64,000 bases of DNA from positions 310,001-374,000 of the forward strand of contig NZ_JAINVF010000001.1 in assembly GCF_020400585.1 (NCBI RefSeq), given 5' to 3'. Below the pieces are notes generated by a model. The model had not been told where the DNA came from. It made no database searches and saw nothing but the letters and a program-made list of their open reading frames with translations. Shown here in pieces: positions 55,098-64,000 of this stretch (within the stretch, counting starts at the first letter, position 1; every line of letters starts with the position of its first letter). The position numbers and the translations under genes are program-made. Source of the stretch: Streptomyces sp. NK08204. GTDB taxonomy: Bacteria > Actinomycetota > Actinomycetes > Streptomycetales > Streptomycetaceae.

Positions 55098-58035
55098 GCG
55101 GGCCCGGCGACCGGCGAGCCTGTCCGACACATCCGGTACGTCCGATGCCTCCGATGCCTCCGGTACATCCGGCGCGTCCGGCGCGTCCGGTACGACCCCA
55201 CCCTGGGAGAACGGCTCGCCGGCTGCCGCACTACGCGGGGACGGCCCGCCGACGGCCGTCGCAAGGACGGCGAACGGTGCGCCCGGGGACCGGCCGGCCG
55301 TCCCCTCCCTGCCGGCGGGGGACGTGTTCGCCGCCCTGGGCAGCCGTCCGCGCGGTCTGACACCGGCCGAGGCGTCCGCCCGGCTGGCCCGCCACGGCCC
55401 CAACGAGCTGCCCGGCGCGGGCCGCGGGCAGGCGGGGCGGCGGCTGCTCGCGCAGTTCACCGACCTCTTCGCGGTGACGCTGCTCGTCGCCTCCGCGACC
55501 ACCTTCCTCGCCTACGTACTGGGACGCCCGCGGGACCCGGCCACGCTTCAGCTGGCCGTCGCGATCCTCGGCGTGGTGCTGCTGAACGCGGGCATCGGTT
55601 TCGCGCAGGAGTACTCCGCCGAGCGCACGGCCCAGTCCCTGCAGGCGATGGTGCCGCACACCTGCCGCGTACTGCGGGACGGCCGGCCCCAGGAACTGCC
55701 CGCCCGGGAACTGGTACCGGGCGATGTGGTGGTCCTGGAGGCCGGGGACGCGGTGCCCGCCGACTGCCGGCTGGTCGGGGCGCAGGACATCGCCGTCAAC
55801 AACGCGCCGCTCACCGGTGAGAGCGATGCCGTCGGGCGCATTGCCGGACCCGCACCGCCCGGGCCGTTGCTGGAGGCGCGCAACTGTGTGTTCATGGGCA
55901 CCGATCTGGTCGCGGGCACCGGCAAGGCCGTCGTGTTCGCCACGGGGACGGCCACCGAGTTCGGGCGTATCTTCCGGCTCACCGCCGCGGCACCGCGGCA
56001 GCAGACCCCGTTGCAGCGCGAGGTCGCCGTCATGGCCCGCCGGGTGGCGGGCGTCGCACTGGCGACGGGTGCCGTGGTGTTCGCGGTGCGGGTGCCCGGC
56101 GGTCAGCCGTTCGTCGCCACGTTCGTGTTCGCGCTCGGGGTGATGGTGGCGCTCGTGCCGGAGGGCCTGCCCGCGACACTCTCGGTGTCGCTGGCGATCG
56201 GCGTGCGCCGCATGGCCCGCCGGCACGCGCTCGTCAAGCAGCTGCTCGCGGTGGAGGCCCTGGGGTCGACCAGCGTGGTGTGCACGGACAAGACGGGCAC
56301 GCTCACGCAGGCCGAGATGACCGTCGTACAGCTGTGGGCGGACGGTGTGTCGCACACCGTGACGGGGGTGGGCTACGCGCCGGCCGGCGAGGTCGCCGAC
56401 GCGCGGCCGGTGCGGGAACTGCTGCGGGCGGCGGCCCTGTGCAGCAACGCCCGGCTGGTGCCGCCGGCCGGGCGCGAGGGGTGGCGGGTGCTCGGCGACA
56501 CCACCGAGGGGGCCCTGTTGGTGGCCGCCGAGAAGGCCGGCGTGGATCCGGCGACGGAGGAGGCCCGCACGCCGCGGGTGTCGGAACACCCCTTCGACTC
56601 CGTCCGCAAGCTGATGAGCACCGTGCACCTGGACGAGGACGGCACCTATCTCGCGTACGTCAAGGGCGCGCCGCTGGAGCTGCTGTCCCGGTGCGCCGCC
56701 GTCGACCGGGGCGGCACCCGGGAACCGTTGACGGACGCCGCCCGCGCCCAGGTGGCCGCGGCGTCGGACGGCATGGCCGGGCAGGGCCTGCGGGTGCTGG
56801 CGGTGGCCCGGCGGCGGGTCGCCGGGCCTCGGCCGCCGCTCCAGGACGTCGAGTCGGGGCTGACCCTGCTCGGGCTCGCCGCGATGTACGACCCGCCGCG
56901 CCCGGAGGTGCGGGACGCGGTGCAGGCGTGCCGACGGGCCGGTATCCGTATCGTCATGGTCACCGGCGACCACCCGCTGACCGCGGAGGCCGTCGCCCGC
57001 CGCGTCGGCATCGTCCGCGGTCCGGACCCGGCCGTGGTGACGGGCGCGCAGCTGGACGCGCTGGACGACGCCGGGCTGGACGCGCTGCTGACGGACTCCG
57101 CCGAGCTGCTGCTGTGCCGGGTCAGTCCCGAGCACAAGATGCGGGTGGTGACGGCGCTGCAGCAGCGGGGCGAGGTCGTCGCCGTCACCGGGGACGGCGC
57201 CAACGACGCGCCCGCCCTCAAACACGCGGACATCGGCGTCGCCATGGGCGCCACCGGCACCGATGTCGCCCGGGAGGCGGCGGTGATGGTGCTGCTCGAC
57301 GACTCCTTCGCCTCCATCACCACGGCGGTGGGCCTGGGCCGTTCGGTCTACCGCAACATCCGCAAGTTCCTGATCTACCTGTTCAGCCACAACATCGCCG
57401 AACTCGCGCCGATCCTGGCCGCCACGTTCGCCGGGTTCCCGCTGGTGCCGATCACCGCCGTGCAGGTCCTCGCCATCGACCTCGGCTCGGACGTGCTGCC
57501 CGCGCTGGCGCTCGGCGCCGAGCCGATGGAGCCCGACGTCATGGACAGCCCGCCACGACCGCGCCGGGAACGGCTGTTCTCCGCCGGGGTCATGGGCAGG
57601 ATCCTCTTCCTGGGCGGCATCCAGGCCGTCGGCGTGTGCACCGTCTTCTTCTGGCACATCCACGCCTCCGGCATCCCCTACGCGGACTTCACCAAGGACA
57701 CTCCCGCCTACCGGGAGGCGATCACCATGGTCCAGGCCGGCATCGTCGTCAGCCAGTTCTTCAACGCGCTCGCGGTGCGCACCGACCGGCAGAGCGTCCT
57801 GCGGGCCGGCCTGCTGACCAACCCCTGGCTGCTGGCCGCGGGCTGCTTCGGCATCGCGCTCATGGCCGCCATCAGTTACGCGCCGCCGCTGCAGGCGCTC
57901 TTTCGCACCGCGCCGCTGACCGCGTCCGACTGGGCGGTGCTGGCCGCGTTCGGGGCGCTGCTGCTGGCCGCCGAGGAAACGCGCAAGTGGGTGCTGCGGC
58001 ACCGCGGGCCGGCGTCGGAGGAAGGAACCCGATGA
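55087..58035 (+). CDS. P2-type cation ATPase (CtpF-like)
   Basis: This 982-residue pump has a cation ATPase N-terminal domain (LGSRPRGLTPAEASARLARHGPNEL), the actuator motif LTGES, VPEGLPATLSVSLAIG in TM4, phospho-Asp in CTDKTGTLT, GDGANDAPALKHADIG and about ten helices. It resembles Ca/Mn-type P2A ATPases and M. tuberculosis CtpF (Rv1997), a DosR-regulon member. Residues about 11-36 are a low-complexity Ser/Thr/Gly/Asp tract encoded by repeats, which is unusual. The 4-bp overlap with the TrkA-like genes suggests a combined cation-control unit. Confidence 0.92.
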   Translation: MSPERARRPASLSDTSGTSDASDASGTSGASGASGTTPPWENGSPAAALRGDGPPTAVARTANGAPGDRPAVPSLPAGDVFAALGSRPRGLTPAEASARLARHGPNELPGAGRGQAGRRLLAQFTDLFAVTLLVASATTFLAYVLGRPRDPATLQLAVAILGVVLLNAGIGFAQEYSAERTAQSLQAMVPHTCRVLRDGRPQELPARELVPGDVVVLEAGDAVPADCRLVGAQDIAVNNAPLTGESDAVGRIAGPAPPGPLLEARNCVFMGTDLVAGTGKAVVFATGTATEFGRIFRLTAAAPRQQTPLQREVAVMARRVAGVALATGAVVFAVRVPGGQPFVATFVFALGVMVALVPEGLPATLSVSLAIGVRRMARRHALVKQLLAVEALGSTSVVCTDKTGTLTQAEMTVVQLWADGVSHTVTGVGYAPAGEVADARPVRELLRAAALCSNARLVPPAGREGWRVLGDTTEGALLVAAEKAGVDPATEEARTPRVSEHPFDSVRKLMSTVHLDEDGTYLAYVKGAPLELLSRCAAVDRGGTREPLTDAARAQVAAASDGMAGQGLRVLAVARRRVAGPRPPLQDVESGLTLLGLAAMYDPPRPEVRDAVQACRRAGIRIVMVTGDHPLTAEAVARRVGIVRGPDPAVVTGAQLDALDDAGLDALLTDSAELLLCRVSPEHKMRVVTALQQRGEVVAVTGDGANDAPALKHADIGVAMGATGTDVAREAAVMVLLDDSFASITTAVGLGRSVYRNIRKFLIYLFSHNIAELAPILAATFAGFPLVPITAVQVLAIDLGSDVLPALALGAEPMEPDVMDSPPRPRRERLFSAGVMGRILFLGGIQAVGVCTVFFWHIHASGIPYADFTKDTPAYREAITMVQAGIVVSQFFNALAVRTDRQSVLRAGLLTNPWLLAAGCFGIALMAAISYAPPLQALFRTAPLTASDWAVLAAFGALLLAAEETRKWVLRHRGPASEEGTR
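55122..55195. repeat. Low-complexity repeat in the ATPase N-terminus
   Basis: Imperfect TCCGGYRCG / TCCGATGCC units run in tandem and encode the Ser-Gly-Thr/Ala-rich tract near the start of the P-type ATPase. Confidence 0.85.
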
Positions 58036-58691
58036 GAGTGATCATCGTGGGCTGTGGGCGCGTCGGTGCGACCCTCGCCGCCCAGCTCGTCACCGAGGGC
58101 CACGACGTACGGCTCGTCGACCGCCGGCCGGTGGCACGCAGGCTGCTGCCGCCGGGCTTTCCGGGCGACTTCCTGGTGGGCAACGGCTTCAGCCGTTCCG
58201 TGCTGGAGGCGGCCGGAATCGTCCACGCGGATGCGTTCGTCGCGGTCACCTCCGGGGACAACAGCAACATCGTCAGCGCCCGGACCGCCAAGGAGACGTA
58301 CCGGGTCCCGATCGTCCTCGCCCGCATCCACGATCCGCGGCGCACCGACATCTACCAGGAACTCGGCATCCCTGCGGTCTCCAGCGTGCGCTGGGCCGTC
58401 AACCGCATCCACCAGATGCTTCTGCACCGCCACCTCACCCCGGAACTCGTCTTCGGCAACGGCGAGACCCTCCTGGTCCGCTCCCGCCTGCCCGCCTACC
58501 TCTCCGGACGGCAGCTGGCCGAGTTCGACGTCGACGGGGAGATCCGCGTCGTGGAGATCACCCGGGCCGGGCGCTCGCTGCTGCCCGCCCACGGTCTTCC
58601 GGCAGAGCCCGGGGACCTGGTCACCTTCGCCGTCGCCGCGACCGCGCTGGGCCGGTTGCGCGGCTTCCTCGACAAGGAGCTGGGAACGTGA
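58032..58691 (+). CDS. TrkA-like NAD-binding protein (RCK N and C domains)
   Basis: This 219-residue protein has an RCK N-terminal Rossmann fold (MRVIIVGCGRVGATLAAQLVTEGHDV) and a C-terminal RCK domain (ETLLVRSRLPAYLSGRQLAEF, LPAEPGDLVTFAV). It and the next protein form a tandem pair like CeoC/CeoB of mycobacteria, regulators of potassium uptake that bind NAD(H) or nucleotides. No Trk membrane pore gene is in the window. Confidence 0.9.
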   Translation: MRVIIVGCGRVGATLAAQLVTEGHDVRLVDRRPVARRLLPPGFPGDFLVGNGFSRSVLEAAGIVHADAFVAVTSGDNSNIVSARTAKETYRVPIVLARIHDPRRTDIYQELGIPAVSSVRWAVNRIHQMLLHRHLTPELVFGNGETLLVRSRLPAYLSGRQLAEFDVDGEIRVVEITRAGRSLLPAHGLPAEPGDLVTFAVAATALGRLRGFLDKELGT

Positions 58692-59344
58692 AGGTCCTCA
58701 TCGCGGGCGCGGGCCGCCTCGGCACCCAGATCGCCCAGGTGCTCGCCGCCGCCCGCAACGTCGTCACCCTCGTCGAGTACGACGACAACCGCGTGGCCGA
58801 ACTCCAGGGCCTGCCCCATGTGCGCCTGCTGGCCGGGGACGCCTGCGATGCGGGGCTGCTGGAGCGTGCGGGAGCCCTCACCTGCGACCTGGTCATCTCC
58901 GCCACCGGCCGGGACGAGGACAACCTCGTCATCAGCCTGCTGGCCAAACGCCGGTTCGGTGTGGGCCGAGTGGCCGCGCGCGTCAACGACGCGGAGAACG
59001 CCTGGCTCTTCGACCAGCGCTGGGGGGTGGACGTCGCGGTACCGTCGGCCACCCCGCTGATCTCCCTGATCGAGGAGGCCACCGGCGCCACGGACACGGT
59101 GGCGCTGCTGCGGCTGAGCAAGGCCGGCGTCGAGGTCATGGAGACCGCGATCACCGAGCGGTCCCGGGCGGCGGGGCGCACCCTGGGCGAGATCACGCTG
59201 CCCGCCGGTACCGTCGTGGCCACCGTCGTACGTGACGGACGTCCGACGGTCCCCGCTCCCGGGGTAAGGCTGCTGCCGGGCGACGAACTCCTGCTCGTGT
59301 CGCACGAGGCCACCGAGCAGGAGATCCACGCGGCCTTCCAGTAG
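58688..59344 (+). CDS. TrkA-like NAD-binding protein, second copy
   Basis: This 218-residue protein starts at GTG 58688 with a 4-bp overlap. It has MKVLIAGAGRLGTQIAQVLAAARNVV, VISATGRDEDNLV and an RCK C domain (RTLGEITLPAGTVVATVVRDG, LLPGDELLLVS). Its stop codon abuts the stop of the convergent USP gene with no gap. It probably works as a heteromer with the upstream paralogue. Confidence 0.9.
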   Translation: MKVLIAGAGRLGTQIAQVLAAARNVVTLVEYDDNRVAELQGLPHVRLLAGDACDAGLLERAGALTCDLVISATGRDEDNLVISLLAKRRFGVGRVAARVNDAENAWLFDQRWGVDVAVPSATPLISLIEEATGATDTVALLRLSKAGVEVMETAITERSRAAGRTLGEITLPAGTVVATVVRDGRPTVPAPGVRLLPGDELLLVSHEATEQEIHAAFQ

Positions 59345-59788
59345 TCACCGGTCTTCCGGGCGCACGATCACGACCGGGCAGTCGGCGTGCTGCGACACGT
59401 GCTGGCTCACGGAGCCGAGCAGGGCGCGGGCGAACCCGCCCCTCCCCCGGCAGCCGACGACCAGGGCCTCGGCTCCCTGCGCGGCCCGCAGCAGGACGTC
59501 GGCGGGGTTGCCGTGCACCACGTGGGTCCGGACCGAGCCGGCCGCGTCGGCGCCGAGCACGTCGGTCAGTTCCCGCTGCAGCTGCTGCCGGGTCTCGTCC
59601 AGGTCCATGTCCATGTCCACGGCGGGCGCCGACCAGGCGTACATACCCGGCAGCTCCCACACGGCGATCGCCTCCACGACGCCGCCGACGAGGCCGGCGT
59701 ACCGCACCGCCCAGCGCAGGGCGTCGTACGAGGACGGCGACCCGTCGAGGCCGACCACGACCCGCGGCTCGGAGACATCACTGTCCAT
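59345..59788 (-). CDS. Single-domain universal stress protein
   Basis: This 147-residue protein is the only one-domain Usp in the window. It has VVVGLDGSPSSYDALRWAVRYAGL, an inserted acidic loop (DMDMDLDETRQQL) and the ATP signature GCRGRGGFARALLGSVSQHVSQHADCPVVIV. ATG 59788 follows GGAGGT; GTG 59803 is less likely. Confidence 0.92.
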   Translation of the reverse strand: MDSDVSEPRVVVGLDGSPSSYDALRWAVRYAGLVGGVVEAIAVWELPGMYAWSAPAVDMDMDLDETRQQLQRELTDVLGADAAGSVRTHVVHGNPADVLLRAAQGAEALVVGCRGRGGFARALLGSVSQHVSQHADCPVVIVRPEDR

Positions 59789-60401
59789 GCCTTCCACCTC
59801 CACTCCTCCACGCTGCGTGACGCATCGCCACCGCGCCAGAGAAGAGCATCCGGGGGCATGACGGACGGTGCTCTCGCCGGCACTCCGTCAGCACCGGTAG
59901 CCCCTCACCCGGTCCGGCCCGACGCGTTCCCTCCGCGGGTCCGGCGGTCGAGGCAGCGGCGGTCGGGGGGCCTGCCGACGGCCCGCCGGGCGCCCAGGAC
60001 GACGGCCGCACCGCCGCACCCGGCGGCGGCCCGGCGATGTCCCCGCGGGGATGCACGACACCGTGGCGGTGGCCCCTTGGCGAAGTTGCCGGGCGTGCCC
60101 GTAGCCCCGTACGCGGCGTGTCCGGCACCCCCTGCCGGCCGGGCAGACACGATGTCCTCATGGCACGGCCCTCCGCTGTCGCATCGTCGGTGCGGTGTGC
60201 CGTACCACAGTCGCCCGTGACGGACCGGCCGGGCAGGGGTCCCACGGTCCCCGCGCGTGCCGTTCGGCCCCACCGGGCGGGGCTGCACCGGAGCGATGCC
60301 GGGACGCGCCGACAGACGTCGGGGCCTTGCGCGCGACGCGATGAGGAGGGCGGGGGACGATGAAGGGGGCGGGGGACGCCGAGGAGGGACGAGGAGGGAC
60401 G
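59789..60401. other. Long spacer with a box pair and no clear gene
   Basis: Open frames here lack ribosome sites, families and normal composition. The only supported structure is the box pair at 60238-60270, which is far from both USP genes and points at the small ORF at 60402 or an unrecognised transcript. Confidence 0.5.
60238..60270. promoter_or_regulatory. Box pair without an obvious target gene
   Basis: 60238-60251 GGTCCCACGGTCCC and 60257-60270 GTGCCGTTCGGCCC have centres 19 bp apart, the same geometry as at known island promoters. Confidence 0.5.
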
Positions 60402-60617
60402 ATGAGCAGACGCACCCGTCGCGACCCACGAGCCGGCCGCGGCCGTTGCGGCGCCCGGCTGCCGTCGCGCGGCACCGCGCGCGTCCAGGGCGCACGGCCG
60501 ACGACGCCCGGCTCCGTGCGCCGTAACGGGCGAGGCGCGGGCGGCGACTGGCTGCTGCTGCCCGACCGCACCTGGCGGCGCGTCGAAACGATCCGGGTGC
60601 CAAGTCTGTTCGGCTGA
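60402..60617 (+). CDS. Small basic hypothetical protein
   Basis: ATG 60402 is preceded by GAGGAGGGAC and opens a 71-residue frame. The first two thirds are Arg-rich and the end reads GDWLLLPDRTWRRVETIRVPSLFG, which looks more protein-like. Third positions are mostly G or C. The box pair about 130-160 bp upstream would suit it. No family is recognised and it could be a chance frame. Confidence 0.35.
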   Translation: MSRRTRRDPRAGRGRCGARLPSRGTARVQGARPTTPGSVRRNGRGAGGDWLLLPDRTWRRVETIRVPSLFG

Positions 60618-60638
60618 GTGGAGCGCTGGGTGGAGCGC

Positions 60639-61514
60639 TCACGCCCTCTGCGGCACGACCGCGACCGGGCACGCGGCATGGTGCAGCACCGTGTGGCTCA
60701 CGCGGCCGAGCTGCAGCCCGAGGTGGCCCGCCCTGCGGCGCGCCCCGAGGATCACGAGGTCGGCGGCGGCCGACCGGTCCGTGAGGGCCCTGCCCGCAGG
60801 ACCTTCAAGGGCCGCGGGGCGCACGCGGACGTGCGGATGCTCGGCGGTCGCGGCCTTGAGCAGCGCGTCGAGAAGGGCGGAGGCCCGCTCCTCGTGCGCG
60901 TCCGCCGGTTCCTCGGCCGGTGTCCCCTCGCCGCTCCTGTCGAGCGCGGGCCTGCGCCAGGCGCGGACCACGTCCAGGGTGCATCCGCGCGCCTCGGCCT
61001 CGCGGAAGGCGAACCGGACCGCCTCGGCGCACGTGTCGGCCTCCCCCAGGCCGAGCAGGATCCGCTCGTGCGTGCCGGCCAGGCCCGCCCGGTCGCCCCG
61101 GACCACCACGACCGGGCAGTGCGCCCGGCCCGCCACGGCCAGACCGACCGAACCGAGCAGCAGGCCCTTGAGCCGGCTCCGGCCACGGGACCCTGTCACC
61201 AGCGCGAAGGCGTCGTCGCCCGCGCGCACCAGGGCGTCGACCGCGTCCTGCGGGACGATGTCCGTACTGATCTTCACGTCGGGATTGCGCCGTTCGGCGC
61301 GTTCGGCGGCGGAGGCCACGATGTGTTCCGCCAGTACGTGTTCGCGCGGGCGCTCGCGGCCCAGCGACGGGAGTCCCTCCTCGTAGCGCTCCCAGAGGGA
61401 GGAGTGGACCAGCCTCAGCGGACAACCGTGGCGGACGGCTTCGTCCACGGCCCAGTCGACCGCGAGCAGGGCCGGGTCCGATCCGTCGACGCCCACCACC
61501 ACAGGAAGCGTCAT
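60639..61514 (-). CDS. Tandem universal stress protein
   Basis: The product is about 291 residues. The N-terminal half has VVVGVDGSDPALLAVDWAVDEAV, the SSLWERYEEGLPSLG loop shared with 38216, and the ATP signature GSRGRSRLKGLLLGSVGLAVAG. The C-terminal half ends in LGARRRAGHLGLQLGRVSHTVLHHAACPVAVV with G-R in place of G-S/T. ATG 61514 is chosen over GTG 61523. Confidence 0.92.
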   Translation of the reverse strand: MTLPVVVGVDGSDPALLAVDWAVDEAVRHGCPLRLVHSSLWERYEEGLPSLGRERPREHVLAEHIVASAAERAERRNPDVKISTDIVPQDAVDALVRAGDDAFALVTGSRGRSRLKGLLLGSVGLAVAGRAHCPVVVVRGDRAGLAGTHERILLGLGEADTCAEAVRFAFREAEARGCTLDVVRAWRRPALDRSGEGTPAEEPADAHEERASALLDALLKAATAEHPHVRVRPAALEGPAGRALTDRSAAADLVILGARRRAGHLGLQLGRVSHTVLHHAACPVAVVPQRA

Positions 61515-61858
61515 CTTCCCCACCGCCTTTCATGGGGGCCGCCACCTCGCGCGGCGCACGGGGACTGAACTTCACCGTCGCACGCGGCAGCCGCGGTCGC
61601 GAGGGCGCGTGACCCCGGGCCGCGGGAGGTCCGGCCGGGCGCCGGGGCAGGAGGTACGTGTGGCCCTCACGGCGGCCTGGAGAAGTCGGCGCGGAGGCGG
61701 CCCGGAACGGGAGCGGACGCCTGGTCCACGCGCGCATCGGCCGCCGGTCCGCACAGCCGCCCCGCCGCTGCCTCGATGCGGTCACCGCGGGCGGATGCGC
61801 CAGATCGGAGCGGAGTCCGGCGTGTCCGTCGGTGACGAGCCAGGCGTCCCGTGGGCCC

Positions 61859-61996
61859 TCAAGTGGCTCCGCCCCGGGGCCGGCTGTCGAACGCGACACG
61901 GTGACGGCCGTGCGCGACCGGCGGACCGGCCGGTGCGAACCGCGCGGACGCCACGGCGCCCGCACCCGGCAGCGTAAGCCGGAGCCGAGTCGGCAT
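61859..61996 (-). CDS. Doubtful 45-residue ORF, perhaps a frameshifted gene start
   Basis: ATG 61996 has GGAGG 8 nt upstream and reads MPTRLRLTLPGAGAVASARF to a stop at 61859. It is divergent from acsA, with boxes between. No family is recognised. Confidence 0.25.
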   Translation of the reverse strand: MPTRLRLTLPGAGAVASARFAPAGPPVAHGRHRVAFDSRPRGGAT

Positions 61997-62058
61997 GCCT
62001 GTCGCCTCCAGGGGCCGTGCCGCGGTCGTCGTCCCGGGCGAGCGGTGAGCACGGACCC

Positions 62059-62093
62059 GAGCCGTCCGGCCGTATACGGGGGCCGTTCGACCC
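62059..62093. promoter_or_regulatory. Box pair before acsA-like gene
   Basis: 62059-62072 GAGCCGTCCGGCCG (two mismatches) and 62080-62093 GGGCCGTTCGACCC (one mismatch) have centres 21 bp apart. The second is about 60 bp before ATG 62154. Confidence 0.6.
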
Positions 62094-62153
62094 AGTGCGG
62101 GCGGGCGGGGCGCGGCGGATGGTCGAAGAAGGCCCGGAGGAAGGAGGGTCCGC

Positions 62154-63986
62154 ATGCGGTGGGAGACCATCCGGAAGGACACCCCGCTTCGAGTCGCCCC
62201 GAATCTGCGCGACTACGACCAGGAGTGTGCGGGCTTCGCGTGGACACGGGCCCGGGGCAGGCTGCAGGGGCTGCCCGGGGGGCGGGGCCTGAACATCGCG
62301 CACGAGGCGGTGGACCGGCACGCGGCGTCGGACCGTGCGACGAGGGTCGCGCTGCGCTGTGTCGGGCGGGACGACTCCGTCACCTGTGTGACCTACGAGG
62401 AGCTGGCCCGTTCGACGGCACGGTTCGCCAACGTGCTCCGCGGCCTCGGCATCGGTCACGGCGACCGGGTGGTGACGCTGCTGGGACGGTGCCCCGAGCT
62501 GTACACCGTGGTCCTCGGCACACTGAAGAACGCCAGCGTCCTGTGCCCGCTGTTCTCCGCCTTCGGCCCGGATCCGGTCGCCCAACGCGTGACACTGAGC
62601 GACGCGCAGGTCCTGGTCACCACGGCGGATCTGTACCGCCGGAAGGTCGCCGGGCTGCGCAGCAGGCTCGCCTCGGTGCGCCATGTGCTGATCGTCGGTG
62701 AGGGTGCGGAGGAACTGCCCGGCACCGTGTCCCTCGCCGCGCTGATGGCCGACGCGGCCGACGGCTTCACCATTCCGCCGACCTCGCCCCACGACATGGC
62801 CCTGCTGCACTTCACGAGCGGTACCACGGGCACCCCCAAGGGCGCGGTACATGTGCACGAGGCAGCCGTCGCGCACTACATGACCGCGCTGTACGCCCTC
62901 GACCTGCACCCGGAGGACGTGTTCTGGTGCACCGCCGACCCGGGTTGGGTCACCGGCATGTCCTACGGGATCGTGGCACCGCTCATGCACGGCGTGTCGG
63001 TCGTCGTGGACGAGGGCGACTACGACGCCCGCCGCTGGTACCGGATCCTCGCCGAGCAGCGGGTGAACGTCTGGTACACCGCGCCGACCGCCCTGCGCAT
63101 GCTGATGCGGACGACGCCGAGGACCGGGCCGTACGACCTGCCCCGCTCGTTCGACCTGGGCGCGCTGCGGTTCGTCGCGTCGGTCGGCGAACCCCTGAAC
63201 CCGGAGGCCGTGGTGTGGGGGCGGGACGTGCTCGGCCTGCCGGTGCACGACAACTGGTGGCAGACGGAGACCGGCGCCATCATGATCGCCAACTTCGCCG
63301 CCTGCGACATCCGCCCCGGCTCGATGGGGCGTCCGCTGCCCGGCGTGGAGGCGGCGGTGCTGCGGCGCGGCGAGGACGGACGCGCCGAGGTCGCCGACGG
63401 GCAGGTCACCGTGGAGCGGGAGCCGGATGTCGAGGGCGAGCTGGCGCTGCGGCCGGGCTGGCCGTCGATGTTCCGCGGCTATCTGCACGACGAGCCACGC
63501 ACCGCGGCGGCCTTCGCGGACGGCTGGTACCTCACCGGTGACCTGGTGCGGCGCGACGCGGACGGCTGGTACTGGTTCGTCGGGCGCGCCGACGACGTCA
63601 TCAAGTCGGCGGGACACCTCATCGGGCCGTTCGAGGTGGAGAGCGCCCTGATGGAGCATCCGGCGGTCGCCGAGGCGGGGGTCATCGGCCGGCCGGACCC
63701 CGTCGCCGGGAACATCGTCAAGGCGTTCGTCGCGCTGCGGCCGGGATTCGACGCGACCTCCACGACCCGGCAGGACCTGCTGGCCTTCGCCAGGCACCGG
63801 CTGGGCCCGGCCGTCGCGCCCCGCGAGATCGCCTTCGACCAGCACCTGCCGCACACCCGCAGCGGCAAGGTCATGCGTCGCCTGCTGCGGGCCCGGGAAC
63901 TCGGCCTGCCCGAGGGCGACACATCCACCCTGGAGGACACCACCCCGGAGACCTCCTCCCTGGTGAGGACGGAGCGGTCCGTATGA
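62154..63986 (+). CDS. acsA: AMP-forming acyl-CoA (acetyl-CoA) synthetase
   Basis: This 610-residue enzyme has the adenylate-forming P-loop [68 protein letters not shown] and the catalytic Lys in [23 protein letters not shown] is typical of acetyl- and propionyl-CoA synthetases. That C-terminal Lys is the known acetylation target of Pat-type GNAT enzymes, and a Pat-like fusion lies at 21183. The start follows GGAGGAAGG. The stop overlaps the next gene by 4 bp. Confidence 0.93.
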   Translation: MRWETIRKDTPLRVAPNLRDYDQECAGFAWTRARGRLQGLPGGRGLNIAHEAVDRHAASDRATRVALRCVGRDDSVTCVTYEELARSTARFANVLRGLGIGHGDRVVTLLGRCPELYTVVLGTLKNASVLCPLFSAFGPDPVAQRVTLSDAQVLVTTADLYRRKVAGLRSRLASVRHVLIVGEGAEELPGTVSLAALMADAADGFTIPPTSPHDMALLHFTSGTTGTPKGAVHVHEAAVAHYMTALYALDLHPEDVFWCTADPGWVTGMSYGIVAPLMHGVSVVVDEGDYDARRWYRILAEQRVNVWYTAPTALRMLMRTTPRTGPYDLPRSFDLGALRFVASVGEPLNPEAVVWGRDVLGLPVHDNWWQTETGAIMIANFAACDIRPGSMGRPLPGVEAAVLRRGEDGRAEVADGQVTVEREPDVEGELALRPGWPSMFRGYLHDEPRTAAAFADGWYLTGDLVRRDADGWYWFVGRADDVIKSAGHLIGPFEVESALMEHPAVAEAGVIGRPDPVAGNIVKAFVALRPGFDATSTTRQDLLAFARHRLGPAVAPREIAFDQHLPHTRSGKVMRRLLRARELGLPEGDTSTLEDTTPETSSLVRTERSV

Positions 63987-64000
63987 GCACCACCCGCACT
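63983..64000 (+). CDS. Next gene, first six codons only
   Basis: ATG 63983 overlaps the acsA stop as ATGA and reads MSTTRT to the window edge. It is probably co-transcribed with acsA. The product cannot be told. Confidence 0.5.

Larger units (their letters stand above)
61515..62153. other. Long spacer before acsA with boxes and a doubtful small ORF
   Basis: No convincing gene fills these 640 bases. Present are the box pair at 62059-62093 and a short minus-strand frame with a good ribosome site (61859-61996). Sequence beyond that frame reads on in another frame with protein-like wording (RDAWLVTDGHAGLRSDLAHP), so a decayed gene is possible. Confidence 0.45.

Overview
The window is very GC-rich and shows actinomycete gene style: GTG starts, ATGA and GTGA overlaps, and G/C at third codon positions. 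The gene content and the many start-proximal AGGAGG-like sites fit a Streptomyces chromosome. No tRNA, rRNA, insertion sequence or CRISPR array is visible. Almost every gene belongs to a family known from the hypoxia/dormancy (DosR/DevR) regulon of Mycobacterium tuberculosis and its Streptomyces counterpart (OsdR/OsdK in S. coelicolor). I read the window as one large stress or dormancy island.

Layout. 0-4 kb holds the end of a CBS protein, a PAS-PP2C-ATPase regulator and a DosS-like GAF sensor kinase. 4-9.5 kb holds a flavin-binding-type PNPOx protein, a broken narGHJI operon (narG and narH reduced to their outer ends, narJ and narI intact), a divergent flavohemoprotein gene, a STAS protein and a protein-isoaspartate methyltransferase. 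9.5-15 kb holds a leaderless streptavidin-like protein, a DUF1876 (Rv1738-like) protein, a CBS pair, a universal stress protein (USP), an AAA ATPase, a SpoIIAA-like protein and small membrane proteins. 15-25 kb holds an MFS plus persulfide-dioxygenase/rhodanese operon, a P1B metal ATPase fused to hemerythrin, a GNAT/ADP-forming acyl-CoA synthetase and a CBS-BON protein. 25-31 kb holds a hydrogenase-protease-like protein, a cNMP-binding protein, two CBS-BON proteins, an Rv1733c-like protein and a second DosS-like kinase. 31-41 kb holds PPDK, two more PNPOx proteins, an alcohol dehydrogenase, a Rip3-like M50 protease with CBS domains, an OsmC protein, two USPs and a CBS-BON protein. 41-51 kb holds the DosR/OsdR-like response regulator, a further CBS-BON protein and a complete nine-gene V-type ATPase operon. 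51-64 kb holds a PncB2-like phosphoribosyltransferase, USPs, an Acg-type nitroreductase, a P2-type cation ATPase with two TrkA-like proteins and an AMP-forming acyl-CoA synthetase.

Regulatory logic. A palindromic motif recurs in front of many of these genes. Its core is two 5-bp half-sites, GGG(C/A)C and G(G/T)CCC, separated by 4 bp. The copy before the response-regulator gene is a perfect 18-bp palindrome at 40951-40968, and the copy before narG is almost the textbook mycobacterial DosR box. Boxes often come in pairs whose centres are about 19-23 bp apart, roughly two helical turns. The simplest model is that two heme-GAF-type kinases feed one DosR-like regulator, which binds these boxes. 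The regulon would then cover redox and NO defence, ATP/PPi-saving carbon entry (PPDK, AcsA), NAD salvage, ion homeostasis (V-ATPase, P-type ATPases, Trk) and nucleotide-sensing CBS/USP proteins. The motif is read directly from the sequence; the link to the regulator is inference from family knowledge.
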